A stretch of 64,000 nt of DNA, taken from SAR86 cluster bacterium. Lineage in GTDB: Bacteria > Pseudomonadota > Gammaproteobacteria > Magnimaribacterales > TMED112. The notes beneath the pieces are model-generated. The model saw only the letters and a program-made list of their open reading frames with translations, did no database searches and was not told where the DNA came from. The stretch spans positions 860,156 through 924,155 of the forward strand of contig CP097967.1 in NCBI GenBank assembly GCA_023703535.1, read 5' to 3'. The translations under genes were made by a program, and so were the position numbers. This document shows positions 7,865 to 16,779 of this stretch, one piece after another (position 1 is the first letter of the stretch; the number at the start of each line of letters is the position of its first letter).

Positions 7865-9619
7865 ATGCAAAAATTTAGAATTCTGTTGATATCAATTTTA
7901 ATTTTAATTTCTCTAGGAGTGTTATTTTTTCTAGCTGACAAGGAAATTAGAAATAAAGAAGAATCAGGTTTCACTTATCAAATTTCTAGGCTCATTCCAG
8001 AGAGTGTAAAGGACTTTTTGAAAGAAACTCTTTTTGCAAAGTCGGCTTTAGAAAGCAAAATAGAAGTTTTAGAAAAGGAAAAACTTCTTACTGCGCAAGA
8101 AAATATAACTTTATATACAAATATTTCTCAAATTTTAAGGAGCTCTTCTGTAAGCAATATATCTGCTCCCCTTCAATCCGAAGAAAATATTGAAGAACTT
8201 GTAAATGTAAAAAAATTTAAAATAGATTTTCTTAGTAATGGAAAATCACTTTTTAGCAAGGCTTCAGCATACCTTGAAACTATTGATGAAAATGTATTAA
8301 TTGTTTCCGCAGATGGAGTGGTTGGATATTTCAATATTAGTCAATTAGAAACAAGTAAATTGAGTATTACCTCGATACCAACCAATATCGAGAGTTTTAT
8401 TGACTATGCTGAGTTTTATACCCAATCTTTTTTAGGAATAAAAGATGTTTTTGTCAATGATGGTAATGTTTACGTATCTTACACCAAGCAACTGGAAGAA
8501 GATTGCTTTAATATTTCAATTCTCAAGGCGAAAGTAGATTACAAAGAACTTATCTTTAATGATTTTTTTTCAGTAGATGAATGCACAACAAGAACATCAA
8601 TCTACGATGATAATATGCATCATGCTGGTGGCAGAATTATTTCATTAAATGACACATTTTTAGTTTTAACAGTTGGAGATTTTGGAAATTATGAAGCAGT
8701 TCAAGATGATGATTCTTACTTTGGTAAAATCATAAAAATTAATATTGATACAAAAAACTATTCAATAATCTCAAAAGGTCACAGAAATCCCCAAGGATTA
8801 GCATTAGACGTTGTCTCAAATACAATTATAAGCACTGAACATGGCCCATATGGTGGTGATGAAATTAATTTGATTGATTTGGGGACATCAGAGCCTGAAA
8901 ATTTTGGCTGGCCTGTATCATCATATGGTGAACATAACAGCTTAGGAAGGGTTGAGATCAATTCAAGTCTTTATGATAGGGCTCCACTAAACAAGTCTCA
9001 TATTGATTATGGTTTTAAAGAGCCTGCAAAATTCTATGTTCCTTCAATAGGTATAAGCGAAGTAATTTTTGCTCCAGAAAATACTTTATTTAATGACAAT
9101 GAAAGAAGAATTATTGTCTCCTCTATGGGCTATACACATGAGGGGTTTGATTTAGATGATTTCACCTTACACATTTTTAAAGGTGATTATAAAAATGGAC
9201 TTCAGCAGGATGTAAAAATTAGGATTGGAGAGAGGATAAGGGACATAAAATATGTGAAAAGCATTGGAAAATACATAATGTTTTTAGAAAACTCTCCAGC
9301 GATTGCTCTATTGTCTAAAAAAGAATTGTTAGAGGATAAAATAACTAACCTAATATCCAGAAGTGGTAAAGAAATATACTTAAGATATTGTGCTGCCTGT
9401 CATACAAATGGGTTTGCTGGATCGCCTTTGTTAAAAGACGAAGCTGAATGGGATTTAAGATTATCATATAGAGGTCGAGAACAATTAATCTACAATGCAT
9501 TTTATGGTTATAAGGCAATGCCTGCTAAAGGCGGTTGTGGCGACTGTTCCTATGAAGAAATAGAAAAATCAGTTGACTATATGTTGAATTTTAAAGACCC
9601 TGGACCTACTGGAGGCTGA
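7865..9619 (+). CDS. PQQ-dependent sugar dehydrogenase fused to cytochrome c domain
   Basis: The protein has an N-terminal membrane anchor or signal (FRILLISILILISLGVLFFL) and a short coiled segment (about residues 50-90). A six-bladed propeller of the soluble aldose dehydrogenase type follows, with HHAGGRI, GHRNPQGLA (near 305), EHGPYGGDE (near 325) and NFGWP. The C-terminus is a monohaem cytochrome c: CAACH at 509-513 binds haem and the Met of YKAMPAKGG (near 552) is a likely axial ligand. It should oxidise an aldose in the periplasm and pass electrons through its own haem. An in-frame ATG at 7847 is possible; I chose 7865 because GGAAG precedes it and the signal segment begins there. Confidence 0.9.
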   Translation: MQKFRILLISILILISLGVLFFLADKEIRNKEESGFTYQISRLIPESVKDFLKETLFAKSALESKIEVLEKEKLLTAQENITLYTNISQILRSSSVSNISAPLQSEENIEELVNVKKFKIDFLSNGKSLFSKASAYLETIDENVLIVSADGVVGYFNISQLETSKLSITSIPTNIESFIDYAEFYTQSFLGIKDVFVNDGNVYVSYTKQLEEDCFNISILKAKVDYKELIFNDFFSVDECTTRTSIYDDNMHHAGGRIISLNDTFLVLTVGDFGNYEAVQDDDSYFGKIIKINIDTKNYSIISKGHRNPQGLALDVVSNTIISTEHGPYGGDEINLIDLGTSEPENFGWPVSSYGEHNSLGRVEINSSLYDRAPLNKSHIDYGFKEPAKFYVPSIGISEVIFAPENTLFNDNERRIIVSSMGYTHEGFDLDDFTLHIFKGDYKNGLQQDVKIRIGERIRDIKYVKSIGKYIMFLENSPAIALLSKKELLEDKITNLISRSGKEIYLRYCAACHTNGFAGSPLLKDEAEWDLRLSYRGREQLIYNAFYGYKAMPAKGGCGDCSYEEIEKSVDYMLNFKDPGPTGG

Positions 9620-9683
9620 GAACGGAATCGAACCGATGTTAACGGAGTTGCAGTCCGCTGCATAACCACTCTGCCACTCAGCC
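9610..9683 (-). tRNA. tRNA-Cys (anticodon GCA)
   Basis: The minus strand gives a 74-nucleotide cloverleaf. The acceptor stem GGCUGAG pairs with CUCAGCC, the D arm follows, the anticodon stem-loop is CGGAC-UGCA-ACUCCG with anticodon GCA, the T arm is CGGUUCGAUUCCG, the discriminator is U (the cysteine identity base), and CCA is encoded. It lies 20 bases downstream of ahcY on the same strand. Its last ten bases overlap, antisense, the 3' end of the PQQ dehydrogenase gene. Confidence 0.97.
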
Positions 9684-9703
9684 AGATTAGAGATTATAGC
9701 AAA

Positions 9704-11071
9704 TTAGTAATTATAAGAGTCCTCTTTAAAAGGCCCTTGTTGTTCAACCCCAATATAGTCAGCTTGTTCTTTCGTTAATTTTGTTAAAGTTCCACCAAAA
9801 CCTTTTACCATCAAAGAAGCAACTTCTTCATCTAAATACTTTGGAAGAACTTTAACTGATACTTTTTTCAATTTTTCTTCTTTTGATAAATCTGCAAACT
9901 TATCTTTATATAGAAAAATCTGTGCAAGCACTTGGTTACAAAAGGACCCATCCATTACTCTACTGGGATGTCCAGTTGCAAGTGCTAAATTAGCTAATCT
10001 ACCTTCCGCTAAAAGTATAAGGTAATCCCCTTCTCCTCTGATAACTTTGTGTACACCTGGTTTAATTTCGTACCATTCATATTTTTTTAAGTATTTAACA
10101 TCTATTTCATTATCAAAATGGCCAATGTTGCAAACAACACATGAGGATTTTAATGCATCAAGCATTAAGCCATTTAAAACTCCAGTATTACCTGTAGCGG
10201 TGACTACTAAATCATATTTTTTTAGCAAATCCTTATTGATATCTGAAGCATTATTACTAATTTCTCCATTCTTATATGCTGACACAATTGAGAATCCATC
10301 AAAGCATGCCTGCATTGCACAAATAGGATCAGTTTCAGCTACATCCACAATCATTTTTTGTTGATTTAGTGAATCAGCAGATCCTTTACCAACATCTCCA
10401 TATCCTATTACTAACGCTTTCTTTCCGGATAGAAGCATATCAGTACCTCTTTTAATAGCATCATCTAAACTATGTCGGCACCCATATTTATTATCGTTTT
10501 TTGATTTAGTAATTGAGTCATTTACATTTATTGCAGGCACTGCTAATTTTCCTTTTTTTAACAAATCCTTAAGTCTATGAACACCTGTAGTGGTTTCTTC
10601 AGAAATTCCATGAATCTTCTCAAGCATTTCTGGGTAATCTTTATGAATCTTTGCTGTTAAATCTCCACCATCATCTAAAATCATATTTGCATCCCACGCT
10701 TGACCATTTTTAAGAATTGTTTGCTCTATACACCAATCATACTCTTCTTCTGTTTCTCCCTTCCAAGCAAAAACTGGAATGCCCTTATCTGCAATAGCTG
10801 CAGCAGCATGATCTTGAGTTGAAAAAATATTACAAGATGACCACCTAACTTCTGCTCCTAAATCAATTAATGTTTCAATTAATACAGCTGTTTGAATTGT
10901 CATATGTATACATCCTAAGATCTTAGCTCCCTGCAAGGGCTGTTCTTCTTTATACTGTTTTCTGAGATGCATTAAAGCCGGCATTTCATCTTGTGCAAGC
11001 AATATTTCTTGTCTTCCAAACTCCGCTAAATTAATATCTTTAACTTTATAGTCTTTATTCATTTCCGTCAT
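9704..11071 (-). CDS. ahcY: Adenosylhomocysteinase
   Basis: This 455-residue S-adenosylhomocysteine hydrolase splits SAH into adenosine and homocysteine, relieving product inhibition of SAM-dependent methyltransferases. Diagnostic segments are [46 protein letters not shown] and the NAD+-binding loop [10 protein letters not shown]. The C-terminus FKEDSYNY keeps the conserved Lys and Tyr that reach into the partner subunit's cofactor site. It is the last protein gene of the metK block and overlaps the preceding gene by 17 bases, or by 8 if the second ATG (11062) is used. Confidence 0.97.
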   Translation of the reverse strand: MTEMNKDYKVKDINLAEFGRQEILLAQDEMPALMHLRKQYKEEQPLQGAKILGCIHMTIQTAVLIETLIDLGAEVRWSSCNIFSTQDHAAAAIADKGIPVFAWKGETEEEYDWCIEQTILKNGQAWDANMILDDGGDLTAKIHKDYPEMLEKIHGISEETTTGVHRLKDLLKKGKLAVPAINVNDSITKSKNDNKYGCRHSLDDAIKRGTDMLLSGKKALVIGYGDVGKGSADSLNQQKMIVDVAETDPICAMQACFDGFSIVSAYKNGEISNNASDINKDLLKKYDLVVTATGNTGVLNGLMLDALKSSCVVCNIGHFDNEIDVKYLKKYEWYEIKPGVHKVIRGEGDYLILLAEGRLANLALATGHPSRVMDGSFCNQVLAQIFLYKDKFADLSKEEKLKKVSVKVLPKYLDEEVASLMVKGFGGTLTKLTKEQADYIGVEQQGPFKEDSYNY

Positions 11072-11831
11072 AATACTTTATTCTTTCAATATCTTCCTCT
11101 GAGTTTTCTTCACCAAATTGAATTTCAATAATTCTACATTCTTCTTTGTAAGGATTAAACAATTGATGCCACTCTTCTTTTTTTACACTAAAAGTATCAA
11201 ATGTATTAAGTGGTATTTCATCAATTTTGGAATGATCATTTTTGTGAAAATTTACACAACATTTACCCTCTGAAACAAACCAAATTTCACTTCTTTTAAA
11301 GTGTTTCTGGAGACTCATTCCTTTCCCAGGTTTAATAATGAGTTCCTTTAATTTTATTTTTTTATCTTGATATAAATTATAGAACTCACCCCAAATCCTT
11401 TCTTCAGATAATCCTTTCCATTGCTTTAGAATTTTACTACTCGAATTGATTTTACTTTCACCACCAACACCAAACTTTAATGATATATCCTTAACTTGCA
11501 TTTCAGGAATATTGCCTGAATTTCTATCACCACCATTACAAAAAATTATTTCATCTTTAGGGAATTTTAATTTTATTTGTTCAAGTGCATTAATGCAGCT
11601 TCCAAAGTCGTCATCTTCAAAGGAGACTACCTCATCAACAAAACTAAAGGAACTCAGCACACTCAGTCTTTCATGATATGGCATAAACGGCTTTCCTTTT
11701 TTTAATGTAAGCCAATTATCTGAATTTAATGCCACTATTAAATAATCACCAATATTTTTTGCAGCTTTTAAATATTCAATATGGCCAGAATGAACAGGAT
11801 CAAAGCCACCGCTTACAACAGATATTTTCAT
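11055..11831 (-). CDS. Nucleotidyltransferase (cytidylyltransferase-like) fused to a cupin
   Basis: The N-terminal half, beginning [17 protein letters not shown], is a cytidylyltransferase-like domain: [10 protein letters not shown] carries the HxGH nucleotide-binding motif, and [12 protein letters not shown] follows as in HldE/TagD-type enzymes. The C-terminal part (from about residue 165) is a cupin, with [17 protein letters not shown] and [10 protein letters not shown] resembling the cupin of type II mannose-6-phosphate isomerases. I chose the ATG at 11831, which overlaps the metK stop as ATGA; an upstream ATG at 11855 would lie inside metK. The reaction is unknown; activation and isomerisation of a sugar phosphate is a reasonable guess. 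It lies between metK and ahcY, genes of the SAM cycle. Confidence 0.82.
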   Translation of the reverse strand: MKISVVSGGFDPVHSGHIEYLKAAKNIGDYLIVALNSDNWLTLKKGKPFMPYHERLSVLSSFSFVDEVVSFEDDDFGSCINALEQIKLKFPKDEIIFCNGGDRNSGNIPEMQVKDISLKFGVGGESKINSSSKILKQWKGLSEERIWGEFYNLYQDKKIKLKELIIKPGKGMSLQKHFKRSEIWFVSEGKCCVNFHKNDHSKIDEIPLNTFDTFSVKKEEWHQLFNPYKEECRIIEIQFGEENSEEDIERIKYYDGNE

Positions 11832-12949
11832 TTTAAGTTTTTGGTTTTTTCCCAACTGAAATTTTGATCTTCTCTTCCAAAATGACCATATTTTGCAGTA
11901 CTAAGATATATTGGATTTAAAAGACTTAAATCGGAAATGATTCCTTGAGGAGTAAGATCAAAGTTTTTGTTTATAGTTCTATTGATTTCTTCAAGTGGAA
12001 TTTTTTCACTCTCAAAGGTATTTGTGTAAATAGATACTGGATTTTCAACTCCAATTGCATAAGAAACTTGAACTTCGCAATAATCACATAAATTTTCATT
12101 GACTAACGTTTTTGCAACTTGTCGCATTGCATATGCTGCAGATCTATCCACTTTTGAAGGGTCTTTTCCAGAAAATGCTCCACCTCCATGTCTGGCCATT
12201 CCACCATAACTATCAACAATAATTTTTCTTCCCGTCATGCCGCAATCTCCAACTGGACCGCCGATGCTAAATTTTCCAGCAGGGTTTATAAAGAATTTAG
12301 TATCATCATCTATTAATTCGTCAGGGATAACTTTTCTAATTATTTCTTCCAAAATAAATTCTCTTAAGTTGTTAAGATCAAAGCTTGGACAATGTTGTGC
12401 TGAAAATACGATTGCAGAAATCCTCTCGGGTTCATAATTATCAGAGTATTGTACAGATACTTGAGATTTAGCATCCGGCCAAAGTTTATTATTTATATTC
12501 CTTATAGTTTTATGTTTTTGCATCAGTTTATGTGCTAACGAAATTGGAAGTGGCATTAATTCTTTTGTTTCCTTACAAGCATAGCCAAACATTAATCCCT
12601 GATCACCTGAGCCCAAAATATCACCTTTTGATATTCCCTGATGAATATCTTCACTTTGTTTACCAATTAGACTTTTAAAATTAATTGACTCATGGCTAAA
12701 TCCCATTTCTTTGTTGTTATATCCAATATCTTTAATTACTGATTTAGCAACCTCTTTATAATTAATATCAGCTTTTGAAGTAATTTCGCCCCCAACTATG
12801 ACATGATTATTTTTAATCATGGTTTCACAAGCAACTCTAGAGTATTTATCTTGTTTTATGCACTCATCTAAAATTGCATCTGAAATTTGATCACAAATTT
12901 TATCTGGATGTCCCTCCGAAACAGATTCAGATGTAAAAATATATGACAT
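11828..12949 (-). CDS. metK: S-adenosylmethionine synthetase
   Basis: This 373-residue enzyme makes SAM from methionine and ATP. Visible family motifs are GHPDKICDQISD at the N-terminus, GDQGLMFGYAC in the flexible active-site loop, GRKIIVDSYGG, and the P-loop-like GGGAFSGKDPSKVDR with KVDRSAAYAMR. The length is close to the E. coli enzyme. Its ATG overlaps the pheT stop (TAATG) and its stop overlaps the next start. I see no riboswitch, because no leader separates it from pheT. Confidence 0.97.
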   Translation of the reverse strand: MSYIFTSESVSEGHPDKICDQISDAILDECIKQDKYSRVACETMIKNNHVIVGGEITSKADINYKEVAKSVIKDIGYNNKEMGFSHESINFKSLIGKQSEDIHQGISKGDILGSGDQGLMFGYACKETKELMPLPISLAHKLMQKHKTIRNINNKLWPDAKSQVSVQYSDNYEPERISAIVFSAQHCPSFDLNNLREFILEEIIRKVIPDELIDDDTKFFINPAGKFSIGGPVGDCGMTGRKIIVDSYGGMARHGGGAFSGKDPSKVDRSAAYAMRQVAKTLVNENLCDYCEVQVSYAIGVENPVSIYTNTFESEKIPLEEINRTINKNFDLTPQGIISDLSLLNPIYLSTAKYGHFGREDQNFSWEKTKNLK

Positions 12950-14886
12950 TAAAGACCCTCAATTTTTATACCTTTTATTGAAAGCGTGTCTTTATTTATT
13001 TTTTTCATTATTTCATCAATTTCTCTATCTGTTGGGCTTTTAGTTGATGATTGAAATTTAAATCTATAACCCACTTTAAGAATATTTAGTTTTTTGTTAT
13101 CAAAATAATCGAAGACAAACGCTTCCTGAAGTAATTTGAAAGATTTCACATTTTTTTCAATTTTTTTCTCAAGGTTTTTTAAAATATCTAAATTTTCTAA
13201 ACTATATGACATATCTCTATATGAAGCTGGGTAATCAGAAATGCCGATATATCTTTGTGACGGTACTGAAAGCGAATCAATATCAATTTCAAAAGAATAA
13301 ACTGGCGTTTTTACTTTTGATTTTAAGAAATTTTTTGATAGTTTACCTATCCTCCCTATATTTGTTCCTTTAAACATAATTGTTTCTCGAAAATCATAAT
13401 TCTCAGATGAGGATGAAGAAAATGTTAGTGCAACATTCATTGTTTCATTAAAAATTGTTTTTAAAAGTCCTTTAAGATAACCATAATCCAACATTGAGTT
13501 GAATTCTTTATGGTTTTTATTTATTCGTCCCGAAACAATAAGACTTAGCTTCCTAGATACTCCTAATTTTGTGTAAATATCAGAGAATTCAAAAAATTTT
13601 ATCGAATCTTTTTGTCTGTTTTGATTATAAACGAGATTGTCTTTCAAAGATTTTGTTAAGCAAACGCGCATCTTTGCTCTTTGCTTATCTAATGGATTGT
13701 CTACAACAATTGCTGATTCATCATTGTTATCATTGAAAGGGAAATTTATTACTTCAAAGAATCCATTATTTACAAGATAATTCCTGCAAATTAATTCAAA
13801 ACTTCTATTTAAATTTTTTGCTTTCACAGGAAGCTTTAAAGCTTTTGAAGGTATATTGTTGTACCCAACTACTCTAGTGATTTCTTCAGCTAGATCATTA
13901 ATTTGGTCAATGTCAGATCTATGAGCAGGAACAGCAACTTTTTTTCCATTAATAAATCCTAGTGAACTAAGAATGGCCTTTTGTTCTTTTTCATTTATAT
14001 CGCAACCAATAATCTCATTAAGCTTCTTTGAATCATAAGGCACACTTTTTGTGTTATTTTTTTTATTTTCCGAAATAAATTTAAGTGATTTAATTTCAGC
14101 ATGATCATCAATAATTTTAATAAACCTTCTCAAAACATTTTCTTGTCCAAGAAAATCAACGCCTCTTTCAAATTTATAAGCTGCTTCAGAATTAAGGTTA
14201 TATTTTCTAGCCTGACCTAAAATTTCTTCTGGTTTAAAATACGCGCATTCGATAAGAACTTTATATGTGTTTTTGCCACAAGCTGTACTTGCGCCTCCCA
14301 TTACTCCTGCAAGGCTTATGACTTTGCCGTCAAGAGTAAAAACTAAATCATTTTTTTCTATTTCAATTTCTTCATTCAGCAATGTCAAAAACTTAGATTT
14401 CTTTTTGTTTTTTTCTAAAGCAAATATCCCATTCATTTTTTCTGCATCAAAACAATGGGTAGGCTGTCCACTTTCATAGGCAAGGTAGTTTGAAATATCT
14501 GTAAAAAAATTATTTTTATTAATTTTCAAACTTTTAAAGTATTTTTCTAAGTAGTTTTTATAAGGCTTTGTTTTGCCTACAATTTCAACTTCTAAAAAGG
14601 AGATATTTGGACATAGATCTTTTGTTTTATTTTTAAAATTCAAATTTAGTTTCTGAATTTTTTTTGTAAATATTGGCTTTTCAATTTCTGCCTTGTAAAA
14701 ATAGTTTAAATCCCTCGCCAAACCTTTCAAAGAGAGACAATCTCCCCTATTTGGAGTGATTTCAAAATCTAAAATACCTTTATTGAGTTCGTGTTCATGG
14801 CCAAGCTGGAAAAGTCTTTCTGATAATTCTGATACTTTCGGTTTATTTTTAAAATACTCCAAAAGTTGTTGAGCAATAATTTTCAT
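12949..14886 (-). CDS. pheT: Phenylalanyl-tRNA synthetase beta subunit, lacking EMAP-II-like domain
   Basis: This is PheT at 645 residues, against about 795 in E. coli. The first 30 residues match the start of domain B1, but LGHE is followed almost at once by DFEITPNRGDCLSLKGLA (residues about 40-57), which in ordinary PheT comes some 115 residues later. The missing piece is the EMAP-II-like OB-fold tRNA-binding domain (B2). The B3/B4 editing module (ISNYLAYESGQPTHCFD, LAGVMGG), the B5 domain and the C-terminal ferredoxin-fold anticodon-binding domain (YPASYRDMSY to the end) are present. The frame is clean and overlaps pheS by four bases. Confidence 0.95.
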   Translation of the reverse strand: MKIIAQQLLEYFKNKPKVSELSERLFQLGHEHELNKGILDFEITPNRGDCLSLKGLARDLNYFYKAEIEKPIFTKKIQKLNLNFKNKTKDLCPNISFLEVEIVGKTKPYKNYLEKYFKSLKINKNNFFTDISNYLAYESGQPTHCFDAEKMNGIFALEKNKKKSKFLTLLNEEIEIEKNDLVFTLDGKVISLAGVMGGASTACGKNTYKVLIECAYFKPEEILGQARKYNLNSEAAYKFERGVDFLGQENVLRRFIKIIDDHAEIKSLKFISENKKNNTKSVPYDSKKLNEIIGCDINEKEQKAILSSLGFINGKKVAVPAHRSDIDQINDLAEEITRVVGYNNIPSKALKLPVKAKNLNRSFELICRNYLVNNGFFEVINFPFNDNNDESAIVVDNPLDKQRAKMRVCLTKSLKDNLVYNQNRQKDSIKFFEFSDIYTKLGVSRKLSLIVSGRINKNHKEFNSMLDYGYLKGLLKTIFNETMNVALTFSSSSSENYDFRETIMFKGTNIGRIGKLSKNFLKSKVKTPVYSFEIDIDSLSVPSQRYIGISDYPASYRDMSYSLENLDILKNLEKKIEKNVKSFKLLQEAFVFDYFDNKKLNILKVGYRFKFQSSTKSPTDREIDEIMKKINKDTLSIKGIKIEGL

Positions 14887-15605
14887 TTAAATTGCCTTAA
14901 AAAATCTAAGTTTGATTTATAAAATTCTCGGATATCTTTAACACCATATTTGAGCATAGCAATCCTTTCAATGCCCAAACCAAATGCCAAACCAGAGAAT
15001 TTTTTTGGGTCTATTTTACAATTACTAAGAACTTTTGGATTTACAACCCCACAACCTAAAATCTCAAGCCATTTTTTTCCAAAAAGTATATCCACTTCAG
15101 CCGATGGTTCTGTAAATGGAAAGTAAGAGGGCCTAAATCGTATTTTTATTTTTTCTCCAAATAAGGATGAGCAAATTTTATAAATCAGGTCTTTTAAATG
15201 TGCAAAACTCACACCTTGGTCGATATAAATACCTTCAATTTGATGAAACATTGGTAAATGTGTAGAGTCATCATCTTTTCTATATACTTTGCCAGGCGAT
15301 ATGAATGATATTGGAGGTTTGTTTCTTAACATGCACCTCACTTGCACAGGAGAAGTATGAGTTCTTAAAACATTTTTCTTACCACCTACATAAAAGGTAT
15401 CATGCATTTCTCTAGCAGGATGTGTAGCTGGTATATTAAGCATATCAAAGTTGTTTTTTTCACTCTCTATTTCAGGTCCTTCAGCAACTTCAAAGCCAAA
15501 TGAGGTAAGTAATTTTATAAGTTCGAACTTTACTTGATTTATGGGGTGGATAGAGCCTAATTCTCTATCTAAAGTTGGTATGAAAATATCTTTTGGCTCT
15601 GACAT
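14883..15605 (-). CDS. pheS: Phenylalanyl-tRNA synthetase alpha subunit, lacking N-terminal coiled coil
   Basis: The catalytic class II subunit at 240 residues, against about 327 in E. coli. It starts at the segment that follows the coiled coil in other PheS proteins (DIFIPTLDRELGSIHPINQV). The catalytic core is complete: ATHPAREMHDTFY, SPGKVYRKDDDSTHLPMFHQ (motif 2), RPSYFPFTEPSAEVDI, and motif 3 GLAFGLGIERIAMLKYG. The N-terminal helical hairpin that contacts tRNA is absent. It cannot lie upstream, because the start codon overlaps the rplT stop by one base. Confidence 0.95.
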   Translation of the reverse strand: MSEPKDIFIPTLDRELGSIHPINQVKFELIKLLTSFGFEVAEGPEIESEKNNFDMLNIPATHPAREMHDTFYVGGKKNVLRTHTSPVQVRCMLRNKPPISFISPGKVYRKDDDSTHLPMFHQIEGIYIDQGVSFAHLKDLIYKICSSLFGEKIKIRFRPSYFPFTEPSAEVDILFGKKWLEILGCGVVNPKVLSNCKIDPKKFSGLAFGLGIERIAMLKYGVKDIREFYKSNLDFLRQFK

Positions 15606-15952
15606 TAATCTATAGCAGTTTTTACAACTTTTTCAAAAGTTGCTTTATCCTGTATAGCTAACTCTGAGAGCATCTTCCTGTCAAGTTCTATGCCCTTTTT
15701 ATTCAGTCCATCTATGAATTTTGAATATGAATATCCTAAGTTCCTCACTTCTGCATTGATTCGAGTAATCCAAAGCCTTCTAAAATCTCTTTTTCTATTT
15801 TTTCTGTCTCTGTAGGCATATTGCATTGATTTAATTAGCGATTGCTTTGCTGTTTTAAAGAGTCTAGATCTTGCGCCATAATGCCCTTTAGTTTTTGCCA
15901 AAACAGCTTTATGTTTTTTTGATGCTAAGTTTCCTTTCGTTGTTCTTGGCAT
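15605..15952 (-). CDS. rplT: 50S ribosomal protein L20
   Basis: A 115-residue basic protein with the L20 signature: an N-terminal [20 protein letters not shown] extension that threads into 23S rRNA, then [20 protein letters not shown]. It is slightly shorter than E. coli L20 (118). It overlaps rpmI and pheS by one base each (TAATG), so translation is probably coupled through the block. In E. coli L20 represses rpmI-rplT by binding upstream of rpmI; no such intergenic leader exists here because rpmI overlaps infC. Confidence 0.98.
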   Translation of the reverse strand: MPRTTKGNLASKKHKAVLAKTKGHYGARSRLFKTAKQSLIKSMQYAYRDRKNRKRDFRRLWITRINAEVRNLGYSYSKFIDGLNKKGIELDRKMLSELAIQDKATFEKVVKTAID

Positions 15953-16143
15953 TATGCCTCCAATAATTTATTGATGACTTTAAGATTTGCACCTTCTAAA
16001 TTAGATGTTCCTCTAGCATGTCTTTTTTTCTTAGTTGAGTGTTTTGACAAAATATGATTCCTTCCAGACGAGCGCATTTTGAGACCTGAGCCGGTCGCTT
16101 TAAACCTTTTTTTTGCACTAGAATGATTCTTTAATTTTGTCAT
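15952..16143 (-). CDS. rpmI: 50S ribosomal protein L35
   Basis: A 63-residue, very basic protein with the L35 pattern [20 protein letters not shown], then [17 protein letters not shown]. The length is normal. It starts inside the end of infC (ATGA-type overlap) and ends on the first base of the rplT start. Confidence 0.97.
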   Translation of the reverse strand: MTKLKNHSSAKKRFKATGSGLKMRSSGRNHILSKHSTKKKRHARGTSNLEGANLKVINKLLEA

Positions 16144-16676
16144 TTCATTTTCTTTGATGTCAGTAAAGCACTATATGTTCTATTCTCAAACTTCGGCTCT
16201 ACTAAGACAGTTGCAATATCTTCGGTTTCTTTAATGATACTGTCAAGTAAACTCTTACCAAAAGAAGTATTTCCAAGCTCTCTTCCTCTGAATACTACAG
16301 ATATTTTTACATTTGCTCTTTTTTCTAGAAAACCAAAGATTTTTTTAAGTTTCACATCTATATCTCCTTTATCGATATTAGGACGCATTTTTATCTCTTT
16401 CTGCTCAATTCTCTTTTGATTTTTTTTGGCCGCTGACTGTTTCTTCTTTTGATCAAATTTATACTTCCCATAATCAATTATCTTTGCAACACATGGCTCT
16501 TTATCAAATGTAATCTGTAAAAGATCTAATCCCTCGTTTTTGGCAAGATTAATTGCCTCATCTTTGCTATAGGTACCCAACTTTTCACCTGAACTTGAAA
16601 TGACTGTTAATTTATTAGCCCTAATAAACTGGTTTACAGGCGCTGGTGGTGGCTTTCTTCTTCTTTGTGGTCTCAA
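16140..16676 (-). CDS. infC: Translation initiation factor IF-3 (non-AUG start)
   Basis: About 178 residues. The N-terminal domain reads [20 protein letters not shown], the lysine-rich linker is [16 protein letters not shown], and the C-terminal domain contains [12 protein letters not shown] and VSVVFRGRE-like [13 protein letters not shown]-3 keeps 30S subunits free and checks the start codon and initiator tRNA. There is no ATG: the candidates are TTG at 16676 or the adjacent in-frame ATT at 16679, and an in-frame stop lies 12 bases further up. Rare start codons let IF-3 repress its own mRNA in E. coli, and the same is likely here. thrS, its usual upstream partner, is absent. Confidence 0.95.
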   Translation of the reverse strand: MRPQRRRKPPPAPVNQFIRANKLTVISSSGEKLGTYSKDEAINLAKNEGLDLLQITFDKEPCVAKIIDYGKYKFDQKKKQSAAKKNQKRIEQKEIKMRPNIDKGDIDVKLKKIFGFLEKRANVKISVVFRGRELGNTSFGKSLLDSIIKETEDIATVLVEPKFENRTYSALLTSKKMK

Positions 16677-16687
16677 AATTGTTTTAG

Positions 16688-16693
16688 ATTATA
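16688..16693 (-). promoter_or_regulatory. Candidate -10 box for infC
   Basis: The minus strand reads TATAAT here, a perfect -10 hexamer, in the 103-base gap between the VOC gene and infC. The expected transcript start would be at about 16681, only a few bases before the ATT/TTG start codons, which would give an almost leaderless mRNA. I see no convincing -35 element at the right distance. A small inverted repeat (ATGCT-GATT-AGCAT) lies just upstream. Confidence 0.4.
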
Positions 16694-16779
16694 AAAGATC
16701 GAATGCATGCTGATTAGCATTTGGAACAATTTAATTCAAATTTCATAGAAATGTGATATTAACTGATTAAATAATTTTA

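Noticed and set aside
12900-12990. SAM riboswitch in front of metK
   Set aside because: metK overlaps pheT by one base, so there is no leader to hold an aptamer.
15952-16143. L20 autoregulatory RNA site before rpmI
   Set aside because: rpmI overlaps infC, so the known intergenic pseudoknot site cannot be there; I see no clear mimic inside the coding sequence by eye.
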